From Acidobacteriota bacterium (GTDB lineage: Bacteria; Acidobacteriota; Terriglobia; Terriglobales; Acidobacteriaceae), in assembly GCA_021803035.1 (NCBI GenBank), contig JAJZME010000074.1, positions 1-64,000 of the forward strand: a stretch of 64,000 bases of DNA, read 5' to 3'. Every line of letters starts with the position of its first letter. Position 1 is the first letter of the stretch. The translations under genes were made by a program, and so were the position numbers. The notes under the pieces are model-generated. The model did no database searches. It saw only the letters and a list, made by a program, of their open reading frames with translations, and was not told the DNA's origin. Below, one piece after another: positions 13,793 to 22,685 of the stretch.

Positions 13793-14017
13793 TTCTCTTC
13801 GCGCTGGACGAATTTCCGCAATCCGGGGGCAGGCTGATCCTTCATAATCCTTGCAATCAGCATCTGTTGAATGGACATCAAGTTCTATATCTGTAAGCAT
13901 ATCGGCAATTTTTCCCTTGGTTTTGTCCCATCAAATCGGGACCGTACGACCGCACGGAAAATGATTTTGATGCTCGAAGATTGAACGCAAGGCGGCGTCG
14001 CCGCAGGCCGGATATCT

Positions 14018-15202
14018 ATGCGATTTTTATGCCTGCATCACGGGGACATATTCAGCGAACAGCTCTGGTCCGGCATCCCGCTGAACATCATGAAGACGCT
14101 GAAGGCGCAGGGACACGAGGTTGTTGCCGTCGGCAACCTCAGACCGGGCGCGACCCTTCGGGGCCGCATCAAGGGACAACTATACAAGAGGCTCTTCCGC
14201 AAGCTCTACCTCATCAATCGCGACCCGCTTACAGCGGCCGCACGAGCCCGGGACGCCAACCGGCGCATCCGCGCGGCCGGAAAGGTAGACGCGATCATCG
14301 CCACCCAGCTTGCCGATGCGGCCTTCATCGAGGTGGAGGCGCCGATCATCACCGTGCACGACGCCACCTGGATCCAGCTTCTGGACTACTACCCGGGATA
14401 CGAGCGCAGCGGTTACGCCCCGGAAACGATCGCGGGCGGAATCGCCCTCGACAAGATGGGGCTGGAGCGGGCGGCGCATTGCATCTTTGCCTCCGAGTGG
14501 GCTGCACGGAGCGCCCACAAAGACTACGGAATTCCGCGATCCAAACTGAGTGTGGCCTCGCTGGGGGCCAATCTGCCCAGGATTCCCTCGCGGGAAGAAC
14601 ATCAATCTTGCCTGGAGCGGCGGGGTACGGGCGCCTGTAAGTTTCTCTTCCTTGGCTTGGAGTGGCAGCGGAAGGGCGGCAGGACGGCCGTTGCAATTCT
14701 GGATGAATTGAAGCGGCGCGGGCTGCCGGTTGAGTTGCACGTCGTGGGCTGCACGCCTGAAGGCGAAATGCCCGCCTTTGTGCGCAGCCACGGCAGGCTC
14801 TGGAAGAACGACCCGCGGCAGGCCGAAGAACTCGTCAACCTGTTCGAGAACGGCGATTTCTTTCTTCTTCCCACGCGCGCGGAGTGCTTCGGCCTGGTCT
14901 TCTGCGAAGCCGCGGCTTACGGACTGCCGGTGATTACCGCCGACACCGGTGGCGTGGCGGAAGTGGTCTCAGCAGATTGGGCCATTGCGAAGCCGTTGCC
15001 GATTCCGATCGCTGAATACGCGGACTGGATCATGGAGCACTATCGCGACCGGGAGAAGTATGCGCGCGCAAGCCTTGCGGCGCGCGAGGCCTTCGAGCAA
15101 AGGCTCAATTGGAATGTGCTTTGCCATCACATTGCGCAGGTTGCCGGGCGGTTGCAGGGAGATCCAGCGTCCCACCAGGCATCCCAGCAGCCGCGTGCGT
15201 AA
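14018..15202 (+). CDS. GT4-type glycosyltransferase
   Basis: A 394-residue retaining GT-B glycosyltransferase. The C-terminal nucleotide-sugar domain carries the family signature AECFGLVFCEAAAYGLPVITADTGGVAEVV (an E-x7-E motif near 290-300) and FLFLGLEWQRKGG, the start of the second Rossmann lobe. The N-terminal lobe begins MRFLCLHHGDIFSEQLWSG. The donor and acceptor cannot be read from sequence; cell-envelope or exopolysaccharide sugars are likely. The start has no convincing Shine-Dalgarno site. It is isolated between recA and the convergent NuoE/NuoF/HoxU operon, 26 nt from its last gene. Confidence 0.88.
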   Translation: MRFLCLHHGDIFSEQLWSGIPLNIMKTLKAQGHEVVAVGNLRPGATLRGRIKGQLYKRLFRKLYLINRDPLTAAARARDANRRIRAAGKVDAIIATQLADAAFIEVEAPIITVHDATWIQLLDYYPGYERSGYAPETIAGGIALDKMGLERAAHCIFASEWAARSAHKDYGIPRSKLSVASLGANLPRIPSREEHQSCLERRGTGACKFLFLGLEWQRKGGRTAVAILDELKRRGLPVELHVVGCTPEGEMPAFVRSHGRLWKNDPRQAEELVNLFENGDFFLLPTRAECFGLVFCEAAAYGLPVITADTGGVAEVVSADWAIAKPLPIPIAEYADWIMEHYRDREKYARASLAAREAFEQRLNWNVLCHHIAQVAGRLQGDPASHQASQQPRA

Positions 15203-15228
15203 GGGGCCGCATGGAGGCCGCACCTCCG

Positions 15229-15954
15229 TTACCGGCCGTTGGCCGGCCGGGTCAAGCGTTTGGCGGCCAGTTGGCTCACCACTTCGCCCGCTTTCACCAT
15301 CTCGTGAACGGCATGGCCCTTTTCGGCCAGCGCGCCGGTCGGGCAGGCCTGCACGCATTTTCCACAACTGGTGCAGTTTCGCGACGCGCCCCATTCTTCA
15401 TCGAGGTCGCAGACGATGTGCGAATGAATGCCCCGCGAGGCAACCGCCCACACGTTGGCGCCTTCAATCTCGGCGCAGACCCGCACGCAGCGCGTGCACA
15501 GGATGCAGCGGTTGTGATCGAAGACAAAACGGGGGTGCGTCATGTCCACCGGCAGCTGCGGATTGTTGTAGGCGTAGCGCACATGGGTGACGCCCAGCCG
15601 CTGCGCCAGCGATTGCAGCTCGCAGTGGCCATTGGAGACGCACGACGAGCAGATGTGGTTCCGCTCCACCAGCAGCAGCTCCACGGCCATGCGCCGGTAA
15701 AGCGTGAGCTTGGCGGACGCGGTCCGGATCGACATGCCTTCCTGCACCGGCGTGCTGCAGGCCGGCTGCAAGCGGCCGGTGCCGGTCAGCTCCACCACGC
15801 ACACGCGGCAGGCGCCGACCGCGCTCAGGCCCTGCAGATGGCAGAGCGTGGGAATCTCTTTTCCGTTGGCGCGGGCCACGTCGAGGATGGTTTCGCCCTC
15901 GCGCGCGGTCACCAGCTCGCCGTCAATGCGGACGGAAATGGTTTTGTTCGGCAC
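15229..15954 (-). CDS. HoxU-like iron-sulfur subunit (NuoG N-terminal type)
   Basis: A 241-residue electron-transfer subunit. It has the plant-type [2Fe-2S] set C38, C49, C52, C66; a His-ligated cluster site H100, C102, C105, C111; and two [4Fe-4S] ferredoxin motifs, C150-x2-C-x2-C-x3-C160 and C194-x2-C-x2-C-x3-C204. The segment [20 protein letters not shown] followed by [16 protein letters not shown] is strongly HoxU-like (the diaphorase subunit of NAD-reducing hydrogenases). No HoxY/HoxH hydrogenase genes lie in the window. It is the last gene of the operon, 50 nt after the NuoF-GltD fusion, and probably wires the NuoF flavin to ferredoxin or another acceptor. Confidence 0.86.
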   Translation of the reverse strand: MPNKTISVRIDGELVTAREGETILDVARANGKEIPTLCHLQGLSAVGACRVCVVELTGTGRLQPACSTPVQEGMSIRTASAKLTLYRRMAVELLLVERNHICSSCVSNGHCELQSLAQRLGVTHVRYAYNNPQLPVDMTHPRFVFDHNRCILCTRCVRVCAEIEGANVWAVASRGIHSHIVCDLDEEWGASRNCTSCGKCVQACPTGALAEKGHAVHEMVKAGEVVSQLAAKRLTRPANGR

Positions 15955-16004
15955 CAGCTCGCTCCTTTCTCAATCCGCCGGGTGCGCGGCTCTGCCGGCC
16001 GCTT

Positions 16005-19000
16005 TCATGACGCGCCGTTCGCGGTCCGCAGATCGCAGCGCAGGCAGCGCCGGCACTCTTCGAGCGCCTCTTCAGCCGACAGCCCGGCGACCACCTCCTG
16101 CTGCGACTGCAGCCTGACCGCTGCCGGCAGCGGGCGCGCCGTGTGACGGCGGATGGGGCTGGGCTCGCCCGGCGCCTGTCTTCGGTAATCGAATTCCGGA
16201 AACAGCCGCTGCCACCGCTCGCCGGCGTCCGGCGCCGCGGCCATCAGGCGCTCGTCGATCTTGCGCGCCGCCTGCTTGCCTCCGCTCATCGCGTTGGCGA
16301 CGTTGGACGCGCCGGTAATCACGTCGCCGCCGGCATAAAAGCCCGCCCGGCTGGTCTCCTGAGTGAAGCGGTCGACGGTAATGGTGCCGTCATCCTTCAG
16401 TTCCAACCCAGACGCGCGGCAAAAATCCAGGTCGAAGGTCTCGCCCACCGCCAGAATTACGGTGTCGCACTCGAAGCGCTGCACCTCGTCGGTCGGGAAC
16501 GGGCGCCTGCGCCCTGAGCGGTCGTACTCGCCCAGCCGCGTCTTCACCAGCTCGACGGCCTTCACGTTGCCTTCCGCATCGCCGAGGATGCGGTGCGGCG
16601 CAACCAGAAAGACAAAGCGCACGCCCTCTTCCTCGGCCGCCTGAATCTCCTCGTCGATGGCGGGCATGTCGCCGCGGTCGCGCCGGTAGAAGATGGTCAC
16701 GTCGGCGCCCATGCGCAGCGCGGTGCGCGCCGAATCGATGGCCGCGTTGCCGCCGCCGATGATTGCAACCCCCCTGCCGATGGCCGCCGGCTGGCCCCGC
16801 GCCACCGATTCGAGAAACGGCAGGGCTGGGTAGACATTCTTCAGCTCGGTTCCCGGCAGATAGAGCCACGATTCCTTCCACGTCCCGATGGAGAGAAACG
16901 CCGCGTCGAAGCTGCTCGCCAGCTCGTTCAGGGGAAGCTCGAAGCCCACCCGCGTGTTGAACGCCATCTTTACGCCCACGCCTTCAATCAGATCCAGTTC
17001 GCGGCGCAGAACGGCCTTGGGCAGCCGGTACTCGGGAATGGCGAAGCGCAGCATGCCGCCCGCTTCGCCGCGCGCTTCAAACACCGTTACGTCATGTCCC
17101 AGCATGGCCAAGTAGAACGCGGCCGTCAGTCCCGTCGGCCCGGCACCGGCCACGGCCACCTTGCGTCCGGTCGGCGGCAGTTTGCGGGCGCAAACGCGCT
17201 CCAGCATCGCCGCAAAGCGGTCGGACTGGTAGACGGCATCAGCGATATAGCGGTGCACCTCGCGCATGTTCACCGGCTCGTCGAAGGACTGCCGGCGGCA
17301 GCGCGCGTCGCAAGGATGCTGGCATACGCGGCCTGTCGAAGCGGGCAGCGGGTTGTCGAGGATAACCGACTCGAAGGCGTCTTCCAGACGGCCCTCCTGG
17401 TACAGCTCCAGGAAGCGCGGAATGTTCATGTGCAGCGGGCAACTGTTTTCGCAGGGCGACAGCGCCAGCTCATGACACACGCCGGCCGGGCAGCGGTGGG
17501 CAAGAATGTGGTCTTCGTACTCGTCGCGGAAGTGGCGGAGAGTGGTCAGCACGGGGTTGGGCGCCATCTGCCCCAGGCCGCAGAGCGAGCACTCGCGGAT
17601 CATGCGGGCCAGCTCGTCGAGCAGGGCCACGTGCTCCATGGTTCCGCTGCCTTCCGTGATGGCAATGAGCATGCGCATGGCCTTGTCCAGCCCCACGCGG
17701 CAGGGGACACACTTGCCGCAGGACTCCGAGTGGGTGAACTCAATGAAGTAGCGCGCGATGTCGACCATGCAATTGTCTTCGTCCATTACGACCATGCCGC
17801 CCGAGCCCATGATCGATCCGAGCTGCGCCAGGTTCTCGTAATCGACGGGTGTATCGAACATCTCGGCGGGGATGCAGCCGCCCGAAGGCCCGCCGGTCTG
17901 CACCGCCTTGGCGCGCCGGCCGGCGACCACGCCTTCGCCGATGTCGTAAATGAAGGTGTTGAGCGGCGTGCCCAGCGGCACCTCTACCAGCCCGGTGTTG
18001 CGCACCTTGCCCACCAGCGAAAAGACCTTTGTCCCCGGGCTCTTGGCGCTGCCGGTCTCGGCAAACCACGCCGCGCCGCGGGTCACGATGGGGGCGATGT
18101 TGTACCAGGTTTCCACATTGTTGATGTTGGTCGGCTTGCCCCACACTCCGCTTTCGGCGGGGAACGGCGGGCGCGGATGCGGGCGGCCAGCCCGGCCCTC
18201 CAGCGAGGCGATCATGGCTGTTTCTTCGCCGCAGACAAAGGCTCCCGCGCCCTGCACGATCTCGATATTGAAGTTGAAGTTGCGTCCCAGAATGTTGTTG
18301 CCCAGCAGGCCGTATTCACGCGCCTGCTCGATGGCGCGGGTCAGGCGGCGCACGGCCAGCGGATAGTCGGCGCGCACGTAGACGATGCCTTCGGTGGCGC
18401 CCATCGCATAGCCGCCGATGATCATGCCCTCCAGCAGCGCATGAGGGTCGCCCTCAATTTCATTGCGGTTCATGTAGATGCCGGGATCGCCCTCGTCGGC
18501 GTTGCAGATGATGTACTTGGCGTCCGACCTGGCCCTGGCCAGGAAGTCCCACTTGTTGCCGGTGAGGAAGCCCGCGCCGCCGCGTCCGCGCAGCCGCGAT
18601 GCCTTTACCTGCTCGATGACGGCCTCCGGGCTGCTGCCGTTCAACACCTTGTAGAGCGCCCCATAGCCGCCCACGGCGATGTACTCCTCGATATCCGAGG
18701 GATTGATGAGGCCGCTGTTTCGCAGGACGATCTTCTTCTGGCTCTTGAAGAAGGGAAGGGTATCCCAGGACGGAATCTCCGCGTAGCCCTCCCCGTAGCG
18801 GACGAATCCAGTGATGTGATCCCACTCCTCGATCCTGCAGTAGGTCAGATCGGGCGGCATGGTCCCCGTTGCGAGGCTCTCCAGAATGCGCCCGGTGTCG
18901 TTGATGCGCACCCGGCCCAGCAGCACCAGCGGCCTATCGGGAAGGCGTACGCCCACCATCGGCTCCTGGAAACAGGAGCCGAAGCAGCCCACGCTCTTCA

Positions 19001-19184
19001 GCAGCACATCCAGCCCGTTGCGCTGAATGGCCTCGTTGAGCGCGTGATAGATCTCCTCGGCGCCACCGCCGCGGCCGCAGGTGCTCATGCCCACGGTGAT
19101 GCGCGGCGCCTCCGGCGTGAGCCTGGCGAGGCCGGATTCGCGCACGGCGTTGAATGTGTCGATGTTCTCAATGCGCGGCATCAT
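16005..19184 (-). CDS. NuoF-GltD fusion: NADH-binding flavoprotein joined to a GltD/NfnB-type FAD-NAD(P) oxidoreductase
   Basis: This 1059-residue fusion has three parts. Residues 1 to ~110 form a thioredoxin-like [2Fe-2S] domain (CGRGGGAEEI, VGCFGSCFQEP). About 130-570 is a NuoF/HoxF unit with the NADH/FMN motifs GRGGAGFLTGNKWDF (near 199), NADEGDPG and FVCGEETAMIASLEGR, then the [4Fe-4S] motif SCGKCVPCR...CSLCGLG (near 483). From ~565 it is GltD/NfnB-like: Cys-rich linker SPCENSCPLHMNIPR, FAD motif VAVAGAGPTGLTAAFYLA near 675, NAD(P) motif VAIIGGGNAAIDSARTA near 810 and GFYAGGDVITG. A terminal CRRCLRC motif lies near 1043. The start overlaps the NuoE-like stop in an ATGA, implying translational coupling. 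The parts list fits an NADH/NADPH/ferredoxin transhydrogenase, possibly bifurcating; activity is inferred. Confidence 0.9.
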   Translation of the reverse strand: MMPRIENIDTFNAVRESGLARLTPEAPRITVGMSTCGRGGGAEEIYHALNEAIQRNGLDVLLKSVGCFGSCFQEPMVGVRLPDRPLVLLGRVRINDTGRILESLATGTMPPDLTYCRIEEWDHITGFVRYGEGYAEIPSWDTLPFFKSQKKIVLRNSGLINPSDIEEYIAVGGYGALYKVLNGSSPEAVIEQVKASRLRGRGGAGFLTGNKWDFLARARSDAKYIICNADEGDPGIYMNRNEIEGDPHALLEGMIIGGYAMGATEGIVYVRADYPLAVRRLTRAIEQAREYGLLGNNILGRNFNFNIEIVQGAGAFVCGEETAMIASLEGRAGRPHPRPPFPAESGVWGKPTNINNVETWYNIAPIVTRGAAWFAETGSAKSPGTKVFSLVGKVRNTGLVEVPLGTPLNTFIYDIGEGVVAGRRAKAVQTGGPSGGCIPAEMFDTPVDYENLAQLGSIMGSGGMVVMDEDNCMVDIARYFIEFTHSESCGKCVPCRVGLDKAMRMLIAITEGSGTMEHVALLDELARMIRECSLCGLGQMAPNPVLTTLRHFRDEYEDHILAHRCPAGVCHELALSPCENSCPLHMNIPRFLELYQEGRLEDAFESVILDNPLPASTGRVCQHPCDARCRRQSFDEPVNMREVHRYIADAVYQSDRFAAMLERVCARKLPPTGRKVAVAGAGPTGLTAAFYLAMLGHDVTVFEARGEAGGMLRFAIPEYRLPKAVLRRELDLIEGVGVKMAFNTRVGFELPLNELASSFDAAFLSIGTWKESWLYLPGTELKNVYPALPFLESVARGQPAAIGRGVAIIGGGNAAIDSARTALRMGADVTIFYRRDRGDMPAIDEEIQAAEEEGVRFVFLVAPHRILGDAEGNVKAVELVKTRLGEYDRSGRRRPFPTDEVQRFECDTVILAVGETFDLDFCRASGLELKDDGTITVDRFTQETSRAGFYAGGDVITGASNVANAMSGGKQAARKIDERLMAAAPDAGERWQRLFPEFDYRRQAPGEPSPIRRHTARPLPAAVRLQSQQEVVAGLSAEEALEECRRCLRCDLRTANGAS

Positions 19185-19720
19185 TTCCTCTCTCGCGCCC
19201 GGGCCCTCACTTCCCGATGCAGCGTGCGCTCGTTCACATGGGCGAGCACGCGGTGGTTCACCTCGACGACCGGCGCCATGGCGCACTGGCCGAAGCAGGC
19301 CACCGTGCGCAGCGTGAAACTGCGGTCGGGCGTAGCCAGCGCCAGCTTGTCGGCTTCGCCGGTTCCGCTCATGGCGTCCCAGTCCAGGCCCAGGTCAAGG
19401 CTCACCTTTTCCAGCAGGTCGCGTGATCCGCGTGTGTGGCAGGCAGTTCCGCGGCAGACGCAGACTACGTTTTCGCCCTGCGGCGTCAGGTTGAAGAGCG
19501 CATAAAAGGTGGCCACGCTATACACCTGTGCCGGAGGAAGGCCTGTTTTTTCCGCGATGTAGGCGAGGGCGGCGGCAGAAAGGTATTTGCGGGGATTAGC
19601 CTCCTGCACCATCTCCAGAATTCCCAGCAGCGCGCCGGGGCGGTTCCGCTGCGCGGCAATCGCCTGGTCGATCAGCAGTCTCTCGTGAGCGTCAGGGAGC
19701 CCGGCGGCATCATTGCGCAT
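19181..19720 (-). CDS. NuoE/HoxE-like [2Fe-2S] thioredoxin-fold subunit
   Basis: A 179-residue NuoE-type protein, first gene of the operon. An N-terminal helical bundle (LLGILEMVQEANPRKYLSAA, then AEKTGLPPAQVYSVATFYALF) is followed by a thioredoxin-like domain with cluster ligands C89-x4-C94 (CRGTACHTRG) and C142-x3-C146 (CFGQCAMAP). The family passes electrons to or from the NuoF FMN. The start is the ATG preceded by GGGAGGG with about 4 nt spacing. It overlaps the next gene by 4 nt. The Nuo assignment is to the family; the rest of complex I is absent from the window. Confidence 0.9.
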   Translation of the reverse strand: MRNDAAGLPDAHERLLIDQAIAAQRNRPGALLGILEMVQEANPRKYLSAAALAYIAEKTGLPPAQVYSVATFYALFNLTPQGENVVCVCRGTACHTRGSRDLLEKVSLDLGLDWDAMSGTGEADKLALATPDRSFTLRTVACFGQCAMAPVVEVNHRVLAHVNERTLHREVRARARERK

Positions 19721-19782
19721 GATCCCTCCCTGCAGTGCGCGCCGGCGCCGATGCGCGCCGCGCAAACTCTCTTCACCGCACT

Positions 19783-19845
19783 TTGATCCCGATTGTGTTA
19801 CGCCGATGTGCCTTTAATCACAGGCTGCTGTGATAGCCGGATCAA
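19783..19845. promoter_or_regulatory. Nested inverted repeats in the divergent nuoE-like / molybdoenzyme promoter region
   Basis: The gap 19721-19994 separates two divergent operons. ATCACAG (19817-19823), GCTG, CTGTGAT (19828-19834) is a perfect 7-bp inverted repeat. It sits between TTGATCC (19783-19789) and its exact complement GGATCAA (19839-19845). The half-sites resemble those of CRP/FNR-type regulators in composition but not in spacing. It could control either operon. Confidence 0.4.
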
Positions 19846-19994
19846 TCACTTCCACAAGGGCGCCGCGGCAAGTTGCCCTCCGGGCGCAGATTGCCTGCGG
19901 CGGCGGGCCGTCAAAATTGCCGCGCGATCCCGACCGGCTGCGCTATGCTGTTCGTTATGCACGGCTCCTTCCCCGTCGGCATGAGGAGAATGGA

Positions 19995-20465
19995 ATGGGC
20001 CACTATGTTCTCTCCGTTAACGGCGCGCGTGTGCGTGTCGATGCTCCCGACAGCGAACCGCTGCTGTACGTGCTGCGCAACCGCCTGCACATGACCGGGA
20101 CCAAGTACGGCTGCGGCGAAGGCCAGTGCGGCGCCTGCACGGTGCTGCTCGACGGCCTCGCCATGCGTTCGTGCCTTATCCCGCTCTCGGCGGCGGCCAA
20201 AACCACGATCGTCACCATCGAGGGCCTGGAAGAAAACGGCAAGCTCTCCGCCGTGCAACAGGCATTCCTGGATGAAGGCGCCATGCAGTGCGGTTACTGC
20301 ACCACCGGGATGGTGATGAGCGCCACCGGGCTGCTGCGCCAGACGCCGCATCCCACCGACCAGCAGATCGAGATGGCCATGAACGGCAACATCTGCCGCT
20401 GTGGCACCTATCCGCGCATTGTGGCCGCGATCCGCCGCGCCGAGTTGTCCGGGGAGGCCGTCTGA
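19995..20465 (+). CDS. Small [2Fe-2S] subunit of a xanthine-oxidase-family molybdenum hydroxylase (IorA type)
   Basis: A 156-residue subunit with two [2Fe-2S] clusters: C40, C45, C48, C60 in the plant-type domain (KYGCGEGQCGACTVLLDG) and C99, C102, C134, C136 in the helical domain (QCGYCTTGM, CRCGTYP). It carries electrons from the molybdenum cofactor in the large subunit. AGGAG at 19984-19988 lies 6 nt before the ATG. The stop overlaps the start of the large-subunit gene by one base (TGATG), so the two are coupled. There is no FAD-subunit gene, as in the two-subunit isoquinoline 1-oxidoreductase type. It has no signal peptide and would have to be co-exported with its partner. Confidence 0.92.
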   Translation: MGHYVLSVNGARVRVDAPDSEPLLYVLRNRLHMTGTKYGCGEGQCGACTVLLDGLAMRSCLIPLSAAAKTTIVTIEGLEENGKLSAVQQAFLDEGAMQCGYCTTGMVMSATGLLRQTPHPTDQQIEMAMNGNICRCGTYPRIVAAIRRAELSGEAV

Positions 20466-22591
20466 TGAGCGCACGCAACGCCTTTGAGGTTGAGTTTTAC
20501 GAGGGCGGCTGCGCCGATGCGCAGGGCACGCTCCAGTTCGACCGTCGCGCCTTTCTCAAGCTCTTCGGCGGCGGCCTGCTCATCGGCCTGGCGCCGGAAG
20601 TGCCGTGGGCGCAGGAATCCGGCGGCGGCTTCCGCCGCCACGTACTGCCCAAAGACATCAGTGCCTGGCTGCACATCGGGGCCGACAGCCATGTGACCAT
20701 CTTCACCGGCAAGGTTGAAGTCGGCCAGAACATCCGCACTTCGCTTGCCCAGCAGGTGGCCGAAGAGCTGCGTACGTCCTTCGATTCCATCTCCATGGTC
20801 ATGGGCGACACCGCCCGCACGCCGTGGGACATGGGCACCTTCGGCAGCCGCACCACGCCGACCATGGGTCCGGAGCTGCGCAAGATGTCCGTGGCCGCGC
20901 GCCTGCTGCTGGTGCAGATGGCCGCCGAGCGCTGGCATGTGGATGCCAGCAGCCTTGAAGCCGCCGGCGGCAAGGTCACCGATCCCGCTCATGCGCGCTC
21001 ACTCACCTATGGCGAGCTGACCGACGGCAAGGATCTGGTGAAGATCGTCACTGGCGAGGAGCCGCTGACGCCGGCGACCGAGTGGAAGATCGCCGGAACC
21101 TCCGTGCCCAAGGTCAACGCGCGCGACTTCGTCACCGGCAAGCACATCTTTCCTTCCGACGTGACGCGCCCCGGCATGCTGTTTGGCGTGATGGTGCGCC
21201 CCGCCGGCTATAACGCCACGCTGGAATCGCTGGACACCAGCGGGGCGGAAAAGCTGCCCGGCGTGCAAATTGTGCATGAGGGCAACTTTATCGCCGTGGT
21301 CGCACCCGACCACAACACCGCGCAAAACGCCGTCTACGCCGTCAAGGCCAAGTGGAATGTGCCGCCGCAGCCCTCCAATGCCGAGCTGTTCGCCATCCTG
21401 AAAAAGGGCGAGGGCAATGGCCGCGGTCCCGACTATGTCTCCGGCTCTGTGGAACAGGGGCTGGCCGGCGCGGCGTTAAAGTACGACCAGGAATACACCG
21501 TCCAGTACATCCAGCACGCGCCGCTTGAGCCGCGCGCCGCCCTGGCGGAGTGGAACGGGCCGCACCTGACGGTGTGGACCGGAACGCAGCGGCCCTTCGG
21601 CGTGCGCGACCAGCTCGCCGAAGCCTTCAACATGCCCGCCGAGCAGGTGCGCGTTATCCAGCCCGACATGGGCAGCGGCTACGGCGGCAAGCACACCGGC
21701 GAAGCGGCCGTGGAAGCCGCGCGCATGGCCAAGGCCGTGGGCAAGCCCGTGGAAGTGTGCTGGACGCGCTGCGAAGAGTTCACCTGGGCCTACTTCCGCC
21801 CGGCCGGCGTCATCGACATCCGCGCCGGCGCCACGCGCGACGGCAAGCTGATGGCCTGGGAGCATCACAACTACAACTCCGGGGCCGCGGCCATCGGCAC
21901 GCCCTACGACGTGCCCAACCAGCTCATTCAGTTCCATCCCGCCGATTCGCCGCTGCGCCAGGGCTCATACCGCTCGCTGGCTGCGGCGGCCAACAACTTT
22001 GCCCGCGAGTCGCACATGGACATGCTGGCGCACCAGGCCGGACTTGATCCGCTGGAGTTTCGGCTCAAAAATCTGAGCAACCCGCGCATGAGGGCGGTGT
22101 TGCAGGCCGCCGCCGAGCGCTTCGGCTGGAGCCGTGTCAAATCCACGCCCCAGCGCGGCTACGGCATCGCCTGCGGCACCGACAAGGGCGGCCACGTGGC
22201 CACCTGCGCCGAGATCGACATCGACGCGAAGAACGGCAAGCTCCACATCCGCCGTGTGGCGCAGGCCTGGGAGTCAGGCGCCATCATCAATCCCGAGGGT
22301 TTACACAACCAGCAGATGGGCGCCATCGTGCAGGCCATCGGCGGCGCGCTCTTCGAGCAGATCCTCTTCGCCAACGGCCGCATTCTCAACCCCTACTTCC
22401 GCGAGTACCGGGTGCCGCGCTTCAGCGATGCGCCGCAGATCGACATCGTGCTTCTGGACCGCAAGGATCTGCCCTCGGCTGGCGCCGGCGAGATCGGCCT
22501 CATCGGCCTGGCGCCCGCGGTCGGCAATGCCTACTTCGCCGCCACCGGCGTCCGTTTGCACCAGATGCCGATGGCGCCCAAGCGCAGTTAG
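20465..22591 (+). CDS. Molybdopterin-binding large subunit, isoquinoline 1-oxidoreductase beta type (IorB-like)
   Basis: A 708-residue molybdenum hydroxylase. A twin-arginine-like segment DRRAFLKLFGGGLLIGLAP begins near residue 26, preceded by an unusually long acidic N-terminus, which suggests Tat export. Molybdopterin-binding motifs include WTGTQRPFGVRDQLAEAF, DMGSGYGGKHTGEAA and RQGSYRSLAAAANNFARES. E676 in AGAGEIGLIGLAPAVGNA is the expected catalytic glutamate. Family members hydroxylate N-heterocycles or oxidise aldehydes, with electrons leaving through the small subunit to a cytochrome. The substrate is not predictable. No cytochrome or XdhC-like cofactor-insertion gene is adjacent. Confidence 0.88.
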   Translation: MSARNAFEVEFYEGGCADAQGTLQFDRRAFLKLFGGGLLIGLAPEVPWAQESGGGFRRHVLPKDISAWLHIGADSHVTIFTGKVEVGQNIRTSLAQQVAEELRTSFDSISMVMGDTARTPWDMGTFGSRTTPTMGPELRKMSVAARLLLVQMAAERWHVDASSLEAAGGKVTDPAHARSLTYGELTDGKDLVKIVTGEEPLTPATEWKIAGTSVPKVNARDFVTGKHIFPSDVTRPGMLFGVMVRPAGYNATLESLDTSGAEKLPGVQIVHEGNFIAVVAPDHNTAQNAVYAVKAKWNVPPQPSNAELFAILKKGEGNGRGPDYVSGSVEQGLAGAALKYDQEYTVQYIQHAPLEPRAALAEWNGPHLTVWTGTQRPFGVRDQLAEAFNMPAEQVRVIQPDMGSGYGGKHTGEAAVEAARMAKAVGKPVEVCWTRCEEFTWAYFRPAGVIDIRAGATRDGKLMAWEHHNYNSGAAAIGTPYDVPNQLIQFHPADSPLRQGSYRSLAAAANNFARESHMDMLAHQAGLDPLEFRLKNLSNPRMRAVLQAAAERFGWSRVKSTPQRGYGIACGTDKGGHVATCAEIDIDAKNGKLHIRRVAQAWESGAIINPEGLHNQQMGAIVQAIGGALFEQILFANGRILNPYFREYRVPRFSDAPQIDIVLLDRKDLPSAGAGEIGLIGLAPAVGNAYFAATGVRLHQMPMAPKRS

Positions 22592-22685
22592 AAGCTCAGG
22601 CAGAGGCCGCGGGAGAGGCAGTCTGGACGCAATGCGACCGGGCTGCCGGACCTGGGCCGGACTCTCGCGCTATGCTGGTGGCACG

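Noticed and set aside
16593-19505. A 970-codon open frame on the plus strand opposite the NuoF-GltD fusion
   Set aside because: It is antisense to a gene with clear domain motifs, has no recognisable motif itself, and is rich in Ala/Arg/Gly/His as expected of GC-skewed shadow frames.
15229-19720. A bidirectional NiFe hydrogenase operon (hoxEFUYH)
   Set aside because: No HoxY or HoxH gene lies on either side, and the NuoF unit is fused to a GltD-type domain not found in HoxF.
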